Source: Adenanthera pavonina (Eukaryota > Streptophyta > Magnoliopsida > Fabales > Fabaceae). From it: a DNA stretch of 64,000 nt. Below are positions 1 through 11,592 of the stretch, one piece after another. The position numbers were made by a program, and so were the translations under genes. The notes beneath the pieces are model-generated. The model did no database searches, was not told the DNA's origin, and worked only from the letters and a program-made list of their open reading frames with translations. The stretch spans positions 11,441,001 to 11,505,000 of the forward strand of contig JAIVEN010000018.1 in NCBI GenBank assembly GCA_026686845.1, written 5' to 3'. Each line of letters starts with the position of its first letter. Position 1 is the first letter of the stretch.

Positions 1-744
1 AATGAGTGTACCTCAGATTTCATAGTGAATCAGGAAGAACAAAAGGAAATGCAATGTTATTTCTGCTCTCACGAACAATAAAACAAAAAGAAATGACCAT
101 GAAGACGTTAGCCCCATTCTGCTTAGTCCAAAGAAGACCTTGTGAATAACTGTGACTGGCCAATTTCTTTGGTGGGAATTATAAGGGCTCCACACGTCTC
201 AGCCCTTCACCCACATGGGTGAATTAATTCCCAAAGCTCAAAGTATACCAGTCTCGAGGCCTGCATCTCGGCAGCAAAGGCCCGGAGACTTTCCTGAGCC
301 CGGCCCAGTTAGCTGGGCACGGGAGCCCATTCACAATGCCTCACGGTCAGGGCTATATTTATTGTTGACTTATACATATATAAATGCCCTATGTTTTTGG
401 CCAGATATATAAATGCTATTACAGGACGTGTGACTCAACGAAAGAGAGTGAATTCACCATACTCCGTTTACTTTCCCAACTTTAGTATAAGTCATTCCCC
501 ACTGTCCCACCGAAATAAAAAAAATTTATTATATCATTAAAAATATTTTAAGAATAATATAGATTCTATCTTTATCATTTAATAAATATTATAAATTTAA
601 ACAATCTACCTTCTTTGTTATAATTAAATAAAAATATTTTTTAAATAAAGTAATTAATACTTCATAATCCTAAAAAATGTTACTTATAATATATAGAATC
701 ACAAAGAACTTCTAGAACGTGATTAATTAAAAAAATCAAAGAGA
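1..744. other. Intergenic, no gene recognised
   Basis: Positions 215-345 are a small GC-richer island with short open frames but no recognisable domain. From 500 on the sequence is AT-rich and low in complexity. Confidence 0.5.
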
Positions 745-970
745 GTATAAGGTAATTGGAGAAGTTTTCATATATTAAAAATATTTGTTATATCCTTAAA
801 TTTATAAAAAAACTCTACAATTTTTAATTTTATCCCTATTAATTTCACATATTTTATTAAATATAATACATGTTACAATATTAAAAATATAATAAATGAG
901 AGATAAAAATAATAAATTACTAAATATTATTTTATATTATGAGATAAAAAAAATTTTCCATCTTACTTTA
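745..970 (-). repeat. AT-rich MITE-like repeat, family A (copy 1)
   Basis: The reverse complement aligns along its length with copies at 53029-53305 and 59088-59331 and with the one at 41234-41485. Landmarks are an ATATTATAA-type end, TTTTTTTATCTCATAATATAA and a central TATATTTAATAAAATA. No coding capacity. Family assignment is by mutual similarity only. Confidence 0.6.
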
Positions 971-1800
971 ATGGAATGGAAAGGAAGGGTAAAGGATTTG
1001 AAATTTTAAATTTAAATTTGTTGTTAAACTTGTTTGATCCTTTGTATGAATGCATAAAAGCTGGAAGACAAATCGCTCTCCACTTGTATTCACGTGGAAA
1101 TACGGACTGTATTAATGGTAATGGTTTAGAGTGGTCTCTCCACGTTTTCTTTCTACCATCAATTTTATGCATTTCTCTGCAAAACCCATCGTTCTGTCAC
1201 TGTGTGACGAATAAGGTACACCCAATAGAGCCATAATGAATGACTGACTTCTGCCCACGAAATTTCGAGCGAGGGGCCTGCCACCCCACTTGGCACGGTT
1301 ATGCTTTGGCATTTTTTTAGAATAAAACTTACAAATTAAAAAAAAAACTTTTTATAGTATTTTTTTGTCAACCGCTTTTTAAAGTTATATAGTCATTCAT
1401 TTGTGCATTTTAAAACTTCTAAAAAAATAAAACACCCCAAAATAGAATGCAGTCATATAATTATGCAGCAGTAGATGAAAGAGATATTGGGAGGATAAAA
1501 ATTGCACACTGTAAAAAAAAATTCCATATTACAATTTTGATTTTAAAAAATTTGTAAACTTTAATTAAAAAAAAATTTAAAAAATGCCATGACATGAGTG
1601 GCACCGAAATTTACTAAAAACGCAGGAGGGAGGCAGATTTCTTTCCACACAAAAAAAAACAGAGAGACAAATTTTTTTTTTGTTCGTTAATATCATCTGG
1701 AAGTATATGAGCCACATAAGGTGGAGGACTCCTGTGCGTACCGGAATAATTCTTTCCATTCTGTGGCAGCTAACAGTTGAGCAGCATGCTTGGTGTCCAG
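971..1800. other. Intergenic, no gene recognised
   Basis: Mixed-composition spacer with short overlapping frames on both strands. None shows a domain, a splice context or a counterpart elsewhere in the window. Confidence 0.4.
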
Positions 1801-1802
1801 AA

Positions 1803-1853
1803 AGAAATTCCATTCCTTTTTTTTTTTTTTTATAAGAGAAATTCCATTCCTTT
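1803..1853 (-). mobile_element. Micro-retroposed poly(A) insertion with 17-bp direct repeats
   Basis: The direct repeat AGAAATTCCATTCCTTT occurs at 1803-1819 and 1837-1853. Between them is a T run followed by ATAAG. Read on the minus strand the insert is CTTAT followed by poly(A), with the tail against one repeat, as expected for target-primed reverse transcription. Confidence 0.55.
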
Positions 1854-1902
1854 ACAAGTGTAACTAAATGTATTCCGTAAGTAAATAATAGATGGATAAG
1901 AA

Positions 1903-2013
1903 TCATAAGATACACATTATTTCTTATATTTTATTACACCCTGTTAAGGCTCAGCATATCATGATTTACGACCGACCCAGCCTTTTTTTTTTTTTCATAA
2001 GATACACATTATT
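1903..2013 (+). mobile_element. Short SINE-like insertion (73 bp) with 19-bp target duplication
   Basis: The perfect direct repeat TCATAAGATACACATTATT lies at 1903-1921 and 1995-2013. The 73-bp insert between them ends in a run of 13-14 T next to the right repeat. Several plant SINE families end in oligo(T), so a 5'-truncated SINE is the best guess. No A-box or B-box of a Pol III promoter is visible. Confidence 0.55.
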
Positions 2014-3035
2014 ACTTTATTTTTAACTTTGTTTTACCTACAAGGGCATGGTAATTCCCAAAATAAAAATATTTCCTCATAATTTTGTTTTATTTTTTTA
2101 AAATATTTTCTTCGAATGCTGGTATGATTATGAAGAAGAAGAATTTCAGTTTAAATTCCCAAAAATGAGATCTCATTCCATCATGAAATGATGGGAATCC
2201 TCATTCCCCCACTTGCAGGAATCTTTTTTCCCACACAAATTCCATTCATACAAACCAAACATGCTTCACAGACCGTCATTCTCATTCCATTCCTTTCTCA
2301 CCAGTGTCCCTGGAGGTCAGCCAGACAAGGCAAACTACCAATGAGTAAAGTTGCCTTCAAGTACTAAAACACTGAGGCCCCATCAGGCTTGGTCCCTACT
2401 GGAAACACACTCCTCTACAGTAGGCAATACATATCCAGTTCCACATGCTTTCGGAAAGAAAAATATCTGATTTCACTAAACTGCTCTTCCAGATAGTATT
2501 ACAAAGGAAAGAGACGTTGCTGAACAGATCTTCCCCACTTTAGGAGCACTTCCAATTTCCAAAGGATAGACCCCCTTGAGAAAATAAATGATGGAATGGG
2601 ATAAGCCAGCAAGCCAGTGTGAATTTAACACCACTAATACGCTTAATCCCCAAAAAAATTAAAAAATAAAAAAATCTGCAGCTTGGACCTTAAATATTAG
2701 CATGGTATTGCCAAATTGACACTGAATAGAAACTTCCCCTGGAGTCTTTTGAAGCAGCCTAAACCTGCTGTAAATGCAATCAAAAGTTCATAACGGAAGC
2801 AGACTGACGAATTATAATGAGAAAAAGAGCAAAAGTAATTATAATAAGAATCATTCACCAGAATCCCAAAGAAGTGTCGTTCAACAAGTTGAGAAGACAA
2901 ATACTTCGCAAGAATTATATCCCAGATGCATTGGCATTAATTTTTGCTTCGATAAATTATATTGATTAAGCATCCTCCATTTCACACTTAATTCCACTTC
3001 AATTTGCACATTTTCATGAATTCGACAACCATCAC

Positions 3036-3041
3036 TTTATT
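3036..3041 (-). terminator. Possible polyadenylation signal AATAAA of paralogue 1
   Basis: A canonical AATAAA on the minus strand lies about 175 bp after the stop codon. The matching spot in paralogue 2 does not keep the hexamer, so this is a weak call. Confidence 0.3.
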
Positions 3042-3214
3042 TGCTCGTGAGGCTATTCTGCCCTTTCACTTGAGAATTACCTAGGCATCCAGAAGATCAC
3101 AGATAATATTTATAAATCTATATTAATCTAATATACTTATCTAGATGAAAATTTGCAGTACAGACTATCCAATTATCCGCAGACCATTAAGCAGCAGATT
3201 TTCTAGTTGTACAA

Positions 3215-6200
3215 CTAAAATCTCTCTCTCTTCACTCTTGAAATATCATCAAAGCCATCGTCACTCCAAACCTGTCCACTGTTCCTGAAATTTGGTTCCT
3301 GCTCATCCATATTTCTTGTTCTTCTCGGGGGCACATTAGCTGGCCTGCTCTTAATACGCCTGTCAAAATCCCTCTCTCTCAAGCTGCTTCTTTCTCGGAA
3401 TTCTGAATCAGGTGCACAAAATCTGTAGTGTCTAGGCCCATCCTCTGCTTCAAGATCAAAGTTCTCATCAACATTACCACTATAAGGGGGCCTAAATGAT
3501 CTGATTGGCCCCCGTCTCTCACCAAACCTTCTCCTCTCATCACCATTTCCATCACCATTTAGTGCAAGTGGCCGACCAGAATGCATAGGGCCTCCAAAGT
3601 ACTCATCATTATCTGCCCTATCTTGGGGATCTACAGCATCAAATCTTCTGTTTCTAAACAAAATTCGACCAGTAGACCTGGGATGACCACGACCCCTTCC
3701 AGAATCAATATCCCTCATATCATTAGAAGGACGAGACATATATGGAGAAGAGAGATGCCTCCTGACCACTCTCTGCCCAGTGAAAACTGGACGGTCAGGG
3801 GATCTCATTCTGTCAACCCTATATAATGGTGATCGTCGATGGGCCAATTCTGGATGTCCACCAAATCCATCTGGTGATCTTCTAGGAGATCTTCTTCGGG
3901 GAGATGACCATGGACCAGGAGAGCGACTCCTAGATCTGATAGGAGACTTTGAATGAATTCTAGGACCACCCCTTCTCTGAATGAAGTTCCTTGTTCCCCG
4001 TGTAAACCGACCATCTAGTCTCTCGAATGGTTGGGGACGGGTATACATAGGATCTAGAGTATCCTCAGGGTATCCTCTCAAAAACTTATCACCATGCCTC
4101 ATACCAACAAACTCAGAACCATCATCTCCAACACATCTATTTGGGCTCATAGTTCTAGGAATTCTATGGCCCATTTGTATGTTCTCTCTCCCTCCTGGAG
4201 ACCGTCTCCTCAACGTAATATGACGACCAACTGGACCCTCATCATTCAAGGGCTTCCTGCCTAACCGATTAGTACTAACAAAAGAGCCATCATGTGCAAC
4301 ATTATTGTACTCTGATTCATCATTGTGAACAGCGGATACAAATTTATGCCTTGGGCCACGAAACTGACTTGGACCATTATAAAATTCACCAGTAAATTCT
4401 CGGTTAGATTTCCATTCACCTCTACATGTGTCTATCCGACTATTAATCCTCCCTCTACCACGCACAAAATTTAGTCTTGAGTTTCTTGGCGAAATATCTT
4501 GATGCCTTTCCCTTGAAAATTTGCAATGACCATTAACGTAAACATTATCCCTGAAAATCAAAACGAAGGCAAAAGCTTTAGGAAAAAGATTCAACCATCA
4601 ATATATAAGGGAGAATGATTATAGGATATAAGCATATACCTTCCTCCATGAAATTTGTCATGAGGAAATGCATCAGATAATTCGTCTCTTCCTGCTTGTA
4701 ATGGCAGTCCCCTACCTGGTATGGACCTACATTTAGTAGGGGATAAACAACTAGCAGCTTGGGACAAATTTATAATTCTTCCTTGATTACCACCATTAGC
4801 AACATCCTTGCTTGAATCATCAATATTTACAGATACTTCCATCTTTGGCAAATCTAAGTCACTTTTTCCAACCATGTCCAGGTTCTTAACAACCTCATCA
4901 GCACACTTAGCAACATCTACTTCATTGCTTCCATTATTGCCTGGGTCAGATAATAATTCAGTCTCCGTGGGATTAAGAACTTTCTTACTTTCAGAATGAT
5001 CTAACAACCTCATTTGCGAGCCAACAATTGGCTTTTCAGCTTCCAATGTCTCTTGTAGACACACAGATTTGTCAGTGACATTATCAGACTTATTGATTGA
5101 TTCCATGTCAACAACTTCTTTACCACAATCTATTTTACTGCAAGTAACAGTTCTATTGTCATTTTCTTCAATATGAGATGATGAGGGACAATCACCACCT
5201 AACACTTCTTTCTCAATCTGTTTGCCATCATCATAATTACTAGAAACAATACGCTCTACTTCTCTTACCTCACAGATGGATTCCTCTGCTACAGAAAGCT
5301 TTAAAGGTTCACGAACCTCACCATCTTCATAATCATCATCCTCTTCACCATGCTGCGCTATATCCATAGCAACAGTTAAAGAATGAGTGCCATCTGATTC
5401 ATAATCATAACCATAAGAATCATCCTCTAGCATATCAGCTGACAAGGTTATCTTTTCATCATCACTTACAACATCTTCACCACTGCCTCGTACATCTGAG
5501 GGGAGCTCATTCGTGAGCTTCAACTTCCATCCCTCAGCATCATCTGCATTTTCTTCATTACTTCTTACACAGTCCTTCATGTCAGGACCACTTGATTCTG
5601 CATTATCGACCATAGATATGGCAATTGTTTCTGGAGGAACCTGCTTATCACCTGAACATTCTCCCTGAGATGCTTTTACATCAACACAGGATGTTTTTTC
5701 ATTAACACAGGATGCTTTTTCATCAGTACAGGTTCCTTCTGCAGGAGCATGATTTTCTAGACGGTTCACCGTACCTTCACTGGTACTCAACTCTTTTGTA
5801 CAAGTGGCTTCCACGGGAGAACAAGCTGTCCCTGCAGATGATGGCACTGACTCCAAAGTCACTGGCTTTTCTAAGGAAGAACAATTATCTGATCCCTGTA
5901 GCAACTCTGCACCCATTTGATCTGATATACTCTTCATCATCATGGGTCTTTCCTGACTACTCGCATGACCTGGTTCAGATTTAATGAATTTAGGATCAAC
6001 TAATTTACGATTGCTACCTTCTGAAGAAGACTTGACAGACTCAACATAGGAACGCTCAATTAATTCATGTTTGACAGAGACCCCATCTAATGATCCCATA
6101 TGACTAGGTTTAACTTCCTTAGAATCCCGTTTCAGGTTCTCATCTAATGGTTCTGATTTTACCGTCCTAACACTAGTTATGTTCCCATCAACAGTAGAAG

Positions 6201-7543
6201 CTACATTTGACAAGCTCAAAGTAGGAACAGCACAGTCTGAATTTTGTTTCAAAGATAATCTTGAAGGTTCTCGATTGTATTTCTGAAGACTTGAAGCAAA
6301 GCAAAGATTACGAGGTTCCAAATATTTATACTGTTGACCATACAGTCCGGACGAAATTATGAAAGCTTTGTTTAGACTCTCTGTACTGGTTTGCTTTAGG
6401 GAAGCACTGCCAGTAGGTTCCATCCCTGTTGAACACATAACATGATTTTCATTAAGTGAACTACCAGTAATTTGCAGCCCATGAATAGATGTTTTACCTG
6501 AAGTTGCATCACTCCCAGGTTCTTCCCAAGCATCCATTGTAGTATTCAGATCCCAGTTTGCCCTATTAGTTTTAGCATCACCACTAAAACTCTTTGAACT
6601 ACCTTCTTCCTTGCTTAGAGATAATTTCAATGAAAGAGACTCTGCTTTCTCAGTTTTCCTAAAACTCTCACAATTATCAAGGCTTGTCACAGCTGGAAAT
6701 AGGTGCTGCTTAAAGCCTAAAGATAAATTAGTACTCTCTGGAACGGCATGACTCTCTTGTTTAAATTTCTCTTCAACATTTTGCCTGATAATCTCTGCTC
6801 CTATGTTAAGCGCAAGACTTTCTTTAGCAACCAACAAGAGTTCAGAATTCTCCTTCGTCATTTGGGGTCCCAATTTTTCTTCATAACTTTCACTAGAAAT
6901 GAACTTCTCCTTGCTGTCCACATTATCTGATGTTTTTGAGTGCGTTGCAACATCCGGTTCCTCAACTTTGGGGCTTAGGTAATTAGAATTGCTTCGGACT
7001 AAGTTGACATTTGTAACATCAGAACTTATTTTCCTTTCTTCAAATGCATGGTTCTTATTGGCATTAGATAAGCCAGCAGTATCAGTAGAAAGAGTTGAAC
7101 CTGGTGTTGTGCTTGAATGTTCCTTATGCGATGCATCGTTTTCTTCTAGTAGTGAAGAAGGTTCTTCCAAAGAAGATGAAGAAGCTTGAATCGAAGGGAA
7201 CCTTCTTTTCTTGATCGGTGCATCTGCAATACTAGCATTTGATGGAGTTGATCCTTCAGAAGTGCTTGGATGTTCTTTCCGTAATGATTCAGTTTCTTCT
7301 ATAAGTGAATATTGTTCTCCAGACAAAGGTGAACAGGGCTGAATCAAAGGGAACCTCCTTTTCTTGATAGGCACAGCTGCAATTAAACCACTAAACTGCC
7401 CATCATACGATTTAAACCCAGTCTGTCAATAGAAGATCAAGTAATCAATATCCAAAAAAGAACAAATTGGTATGGTTCTCTAATCGTAGTTAGCTGTAAA
7501 TCAGAAAGGAAATAAACACCTCTTCGTGTCCTGATACAGGCAT
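3215..7543 (-). CDS. Large RS-rich nuclear-type protein, paralogue 1 (1,380 aa, 3 coding exons)
   Basis: I do not recognise this gene by name. Minus-strand coding exons are 7543-7520 (24 nt, starts MPVSGHEE), 7422-4640 and 4550-3215. Donors are GTGTTT and GTATAT, acceptors TTGACAG and TTTTCAG, and the joined frame has no stop for 1,380 codons. PIKKRRFP occurs at residue 26 and again at 77, inside a 51-residue internal repeat, and looks like a nuclear localisation patch. A leucine-serine stretch (LSLKLSLS) and WDLNTTMDAWEEP lie near residues 270-300. An acidic segment with GYDYESDG and YEDGEVREP lies near 690-715. From about 1,130 the chain becomes arginine/serine/glycine-rich (RSRSRSPGPWSSPRRRSPRR), as in RNA-processing proteins. 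Nuclear localisation and an RNA- or chromatin-related role are inference. The paralogue at 35505-39747 keeps every exon boundary, which supports the model. Confidence 0.9.
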
Positions 7544-7580
7544 GATTCCAAAGCTTGCCAAAATGTCACAACCCTTCTTT

Positions 7581-8346
7581 CTAAGGTCAATACTATAATT
7601 CAATAGCAAAAGTAACCTTTCAGTACCACTTTTGAAGTAGATTAGTATTCTGAACTGAATTTAACGCTGGTAGACATATGTTTCTTCCAAAAGGTCTTCC
7701 TAGACAACTAAATTTAATTTCTACCGTTAGTCACACTTCAAAGTGCGAAAATATAAAAAAAGAACCCGGTAGTCACAAGAACCTGCAAAACACAATAGAT
7801 AAACCTGCTATATCAGAAAATCGCTCCACTGAAAATCAAAGTCAAACTAAACAGAGAGCAAGCCAAGAACAGCGACAACAAATCTAAGAGCATGAATTGG
7901 CCAGAATCTATTAGATCCAAAACTAACTGACCAAACAATCAAAACAGACCGCCAGATCAGTGATACTTCTACCTTGCATGCAGAGTAAGCTGAACAGAAA
8001 TTCAAGAAGAATATCAAACTAATAAAGAAAAGAGCGAAGTTTTTCGCAATAGCAAAAGGACAAAGAAAATTATTTCAAAACACCAAATTCACCACCAAAT
8101 CTCAAAAAAAAAAAAAAGCTCTGGACATCATTCGACTCCATCAAATCTTGCGGAACAGAATTGTAAAACCAAAATCAGAAATAAAAACCGTCGCAAGCGG
8201 AAAACAGAAAGGGTCCCCAAAAACAGCGGCGTGGAGACCAAGGAAAAACATCAAAAAGGAGAGGAAATCAAACCTAAACCTATCAACAAAAGGAGTATAG
8301 CGAAAAACGGAGACTCAGCATAGTAGGAATGGTCATCGAAAAATAC
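7581..8346 (-). other. Candidate 5' UTR intron of paralogue 1
   Basis: On the minus strand an AG|GTATTT donor at 8347/8346 and a CTTAG|AAAG acceptor at 7581/7580 bracket 766 bp without long reading frames. The second paralogue has the same junctions at 40552 and 39785 (768 bp). Introns in 5' leaders often raise expression in plants, but the intron is inferred only from conserved splice signals. Confidence 0.5.
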
Positions 8347-8820
8347 CTAAATCACAAGCGATGAAAAACAAGACACAAAACTAGAAAATCTCCGATCTTG
8401 ATTAAGGATGAAGAAGAAGATCACGAGGATGACAAATGAATTGCCTGGAAAGAAAGAAAAAGGCTGAAAGGGATTTTTGGTCAAGCTCTGCAACTTCGAG
8501 GAAACCTAGTGGGGGATCGATGAGAGAACATGGACACAAATATAATTTATAAGCAAGTGGGTGACAGAGGAGAGCGAGAAAGAGGAATCAGGAGAGAGAA
8601 AATTAGGGTTTAATTTGTTAACAGTTAATGATTTGATTTTTATTTCGTTTTTTAATTAATGGAAATGAAGATGTGATTTTAATTATTGACTCAGGGGAAG
8701 GCGAATTTCATTTTTTCAAAAAGCCGATGCTTATCTTCGCCATTCTAAATTCTTTTCCACCGGCTGACGCATATCAACAGATACATCGACACGTGTCCCT
8801 TATCTCTGGAATCTGACGTG
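8347..8820 (-). promoter_or_regulatory. Promoter and first leader exon of paralogue 1
   Basis: Conserved between the two paralogues and, in part, the relic third copy at 43.7-44.15 kb. It includes a purine-rich GAAGAAGA leader near 8410-8420 and an AAATTAGGGTTT-type element near 8600 (minus-strand telo-box-like AAACCCTAA). Homology to paralogue 2 fades near 8820. No TATA box can be assigned with confidence. Confidence 0.45.
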
Positions 8821-9160
8821 ACGTGGACCATCACAATTTTTTCCGAAAAACTGTTGTTTGGACTTTGGACTCTTATTTTAGAAAAAGGTTAATTAGAAAT
8901 AAAATTGTAAATTTTATCCTACTGAAATTAAACAGTATATTATATTAAATAAATTCATAATTTTTTACTTCTAAATTTTATGATTTGTAATTGTTAAAAA
9001 TAATATATTTTATATTAAAAATATTAAAATAAAATTTGTTAAAATTCTAAATTTATATAGATAAGTTTGGACAAAAATTTTCCACGGACTAATTTGTAAT
9101 TTCATTGATAAAAATTAAATTAAATTAATTATTAGTTTTGAGTTTGAGTTGCTATATTAG
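8821..9160. other. AT-rich spacer, nothing recognised
   Basis: Low-complexity AT-rich sequence upstream of paralogue 1 with no ORF or repeat structure I can support. Confidence 0.5.
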
Positions 9161-9164
9161 ATAT

Positions 9165-10080
9165 TAATTAGAAGAGTTTCACTATTCTTGTAGTCATATT
9201 TAGTTTGACCCAAATTAATCAAAATCTGATTACTAAATATTAGGTGATTTGATATAAAAACAAAATTTTTTGCCAAGCTGGATAAATTTTATTTAAAATA
9301 TTTTTTGATCCTCAACATGCATTTTATTTTCGAGAAAGGATCTCAACACAAAACTTTTTTTCACGAGATGTTTTTTAATTTTTATTATATATTAATTGAT
9401 ATCTTATTGTTGGGTGATTTTTACCACTCTTATAGTTCTATCTAACTCGATTTAAATTAGTCAAAGTTCAATATAACTATGAGACAGTTGGTGATTTGAT
9501 ACACATAAAATTTTTTTTCTTTTTGGCTAGATAGATTTTCTTTAAAACTCACTTTTTGGGCATGAACATGCATTTTATATTTGGGCAGAGGACCTCAACA
9601 TGCATGAATACTTTTTCTCACATAATTTTTATAAGTTTTTATTATTTAATTATTTAATAACTTAAATTTTATTTAGATTCTTTAATATGCCATACCCTTG
9701 TACAAAATGTAAAAATTAAAAAAATTGTTGAGAGTCTGCATCAACATAAAATACATTTTTCTTTTTTGAAAAATTATTTGGCATCTGCTTACTATTTTAG
9801 ATTTTGATTAATCTGCATGGAACTATGTCAAACCCTGAATGGAGGAAGGTCTCTCAAATTCTACATTTACATTGTCTTAAATCTAAAAATTATATTTAGG
9901 CAACTTTAACTCCTTCTATTATGATCAATCCTCGTTGGTTACATAAAATACTTGTTGGAAAAATTTTATCACTTTTATAATCCTACTTGATTTAACTTGG
10001 ATTAATTAAAATCCAATAATTCTATAGGATACCCAATAATTTGATGCCAAAAGAATTTTTTATGTCAGATGTTGATAAAA
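9165..10080. repeat. Three diverged copies of a ~230-bp repeat
   Basis: Units begin near 9175, 9415 and 9965. Each carries a version of 'cttataat/g + ctaactt/cgattt + aattaatcaaaa' followed by GGTGATTTGAT or AATTTGATG. The first two also share CAACATGCATTTTAT and a downstream TCTCAACA or CCTCAACA box. They are too diverged to be recent tandem copies. Origin unknown. Confidence 0.5.
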
Positions 10081-10295
10081 AAAATGAGGAAAAATTTATA
10101 TACCAGATGCGATTGGACTAATATTAAAATGTACCGCACTGGATCACACTAGTCATTTGATTTTGATATCAAGACGATTGGCCAAAAAAAAAAGATATCA
10201 AAGATGGCCTTCTTGTTTGCGTCGTCTCACTATAACCAAGAGGACTTAAACATCTCATACAATATATTATATACTTTTTCATTTTTTTTTACCAA

Positions 10296-10339
10296 ATATA
10301 CTATATTCATTTTTTTGGCCAAAATATATACTATGTTCA
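10296..10339 (-). mobile_element. Micro-insertion (T)7GGCCAAAAT between 14-bp repeats
   Basis: ATATACTATATTCA at 10296-10309 and ATATACTATGTTCA at 10326-10339 flank 'tttttttggccaaaat'. On the minus strand this reads ATTTTGGCC followed by poly(A). One mismatch between the repeats suggests some age. Confidence 0.45.
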
Positions 10340-10959
10340 CCATAAATTGAGCGAAATGCTATAGCACAAAAATAATAATAATTTACCAAAATGCTACACT
10401 TTTCAAAATATATATCAAAATACTATAAACTTGTAAAACGGAATACACTACTCCAATTTTTAACTTCTTCAACAAAAATTTTCGGTTGAATTTAAAAGAA
10501 ATCAGAGGATAGCTCTCTGGTTTCTCTCTCCCCCTCCTCTGTGGCTAGCAGGCCTACCCCCACCCCTAAGTCAATTTTACCCCCTACTCACTTTCTCCTT
10601 TCCCCACGCGTCCCTCCTTTTTATTTTTTTTTACATGTAATACTAATTTATAAGTAAATATATATTAATTATATTTATTTTAAAAACAATTATATATTTT
10701 ATAATTTTATAATTATAATAATCATAAATTATAAATATAATTTTTATATCCCATAATTAATGCTTTTTCCAATCTAGTACATAAGTCTAATTTGACTAAT
10801 TATATAAAAATTAAATAAAATAATTTTACTTATTAAACTTATCAAAACATACATTATTTCCTCCGGTTCTAAATATAAAACACTTTCAACTATTTTAAAC
10901 ATTTTAAGAAAAAGAGTTGGATAATTAAATTTGTCAAAAAATTCCAAAGATTTATACTA

Positions 10960-11155
10960 TTTACACTTATTAATTACATTATCGCTCATACTTCTCATAT
11001 CATTTATTTCTCATCTATTAATTATAAACCAAGAGTATAAAAGGAAAAAATAATTAATTACATTAGCTCTCACCTATTAATTATACTCTTGATCTATAAT
11101 TAATGATAAATGATATCAGAAATATGAGAGATAATATAATTAATAAGGTAAATAG
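10960..11155. repeat. Hairpin MITE inside the foldback element
   Basis: A near-palindrome: TTATTAATTACATTATCGCTC on one side matches the reverse of GAGATAATATAATTAATAA on the other, around ATTAATTATA boxes. It lies between the outer arm and the Stowaway-like element. Confidence 0.45.
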
Positions 11156-11157
11156 TA

Positions 11158-11592
11158 CTCCCTTCGTTCCGAAATATAGGGCATATTGTCTTAATCGTAA
11201 ATATATGATCATTTATAATATACGAAATAGTATTTATTATACATTTTAAAAAAATGCCCTTATTTAATATATCCGAGAGAGAGAGAGAAAGAGATTAAAT
11301 AAGGGAAAAAGACAGTTTATGACCTCTATACAAAAATATTAACAAATGAACAGTACCGGTGCTGAATTTAGTTGATTCGAGTTAGGAATTCAGTTTATAG
11401 GAGTGCTGAATTTTTAAACCGGGTCCTTGGACGGAAATATTTTCATATGGGGGTCCTTAAATGTCTTTCTCCCATTAAATAATGGTAGTTTTAGAAAAAT
11501 ATTGTGATTTTTAGAGAAATTCATGTAGTTAACTCCCATTTTTAATTCGCGTGATTCGGTTAAAAAGATCTTATATTAAGGACCGAAGGAAG
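11158..11592. mobile_element. Stowaway-like MITE, flanked by TA, interrupted by another MITE
   Basis: Ends are CTCCCTTCGTTCC at the left and, on the minus strand, CTTCCTTCGGTCC at the right, with TA on both sides (11156-11157, 11593-11594). This fits Tc1/Mariner-type Stowaway elements. Without the 171-bp insertion and its target duplication it is about 255 bp. A related sequence without the insertion is at 41788-42010. Confidence 0.65.
11303..11473. mobile_element. 171-bp Mutator-type MITE with perfect 9-bp target duplication
   Basis: ATTAAATAA is repeated exactly at 11294-11302 and 11474-11482. The element starts GGGAAAAAGACAGTTTATGA and its minus-strand right end reads GGGAGAAAGACATTTAAGGA, an imperfect 22-bp terminal inverted repeat. 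A 9-bp duplication is characteristic of Mutator-like transposition. The related repeat at 41.8-42.0 kb continues through this point (GATTAAATAAGGATAG) without an insertion, giving an empty-site comparison. Confidence 0.75.

Larger units (their letters stand above)
2330..8820 (-). repeat. Segmental duplication unit, copy 1
   Basis: Homologous to 34165-40985 in the same orientation, covering promoter, leader, all exons, introns and 3' flank. Shared landmarks outside the gene are the CCAATGAGTAAAGT stretch near 2340 (34170 in copy 2) and the CCACCGGC box near 8760 (40947). The copies differ by scattered substitutions and small indels. Confidence 0.85.

Noticed and set aside
7678..7887. 69-aa plus-strand frame
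   Set aside because: It lies in the candidate 5' UTR intron of paralogue 1 on the opposite strand and is not conserved as a frame in paralogue 2.
10165..10201. GATTGGCC(A)10 as another micro-retroposon
   Set aside because: It has the TTGGCC plus poly(A) signature, but only an 8-bp direct repeat (GATATCAA) is clear, so it is not counted with the supported sites.
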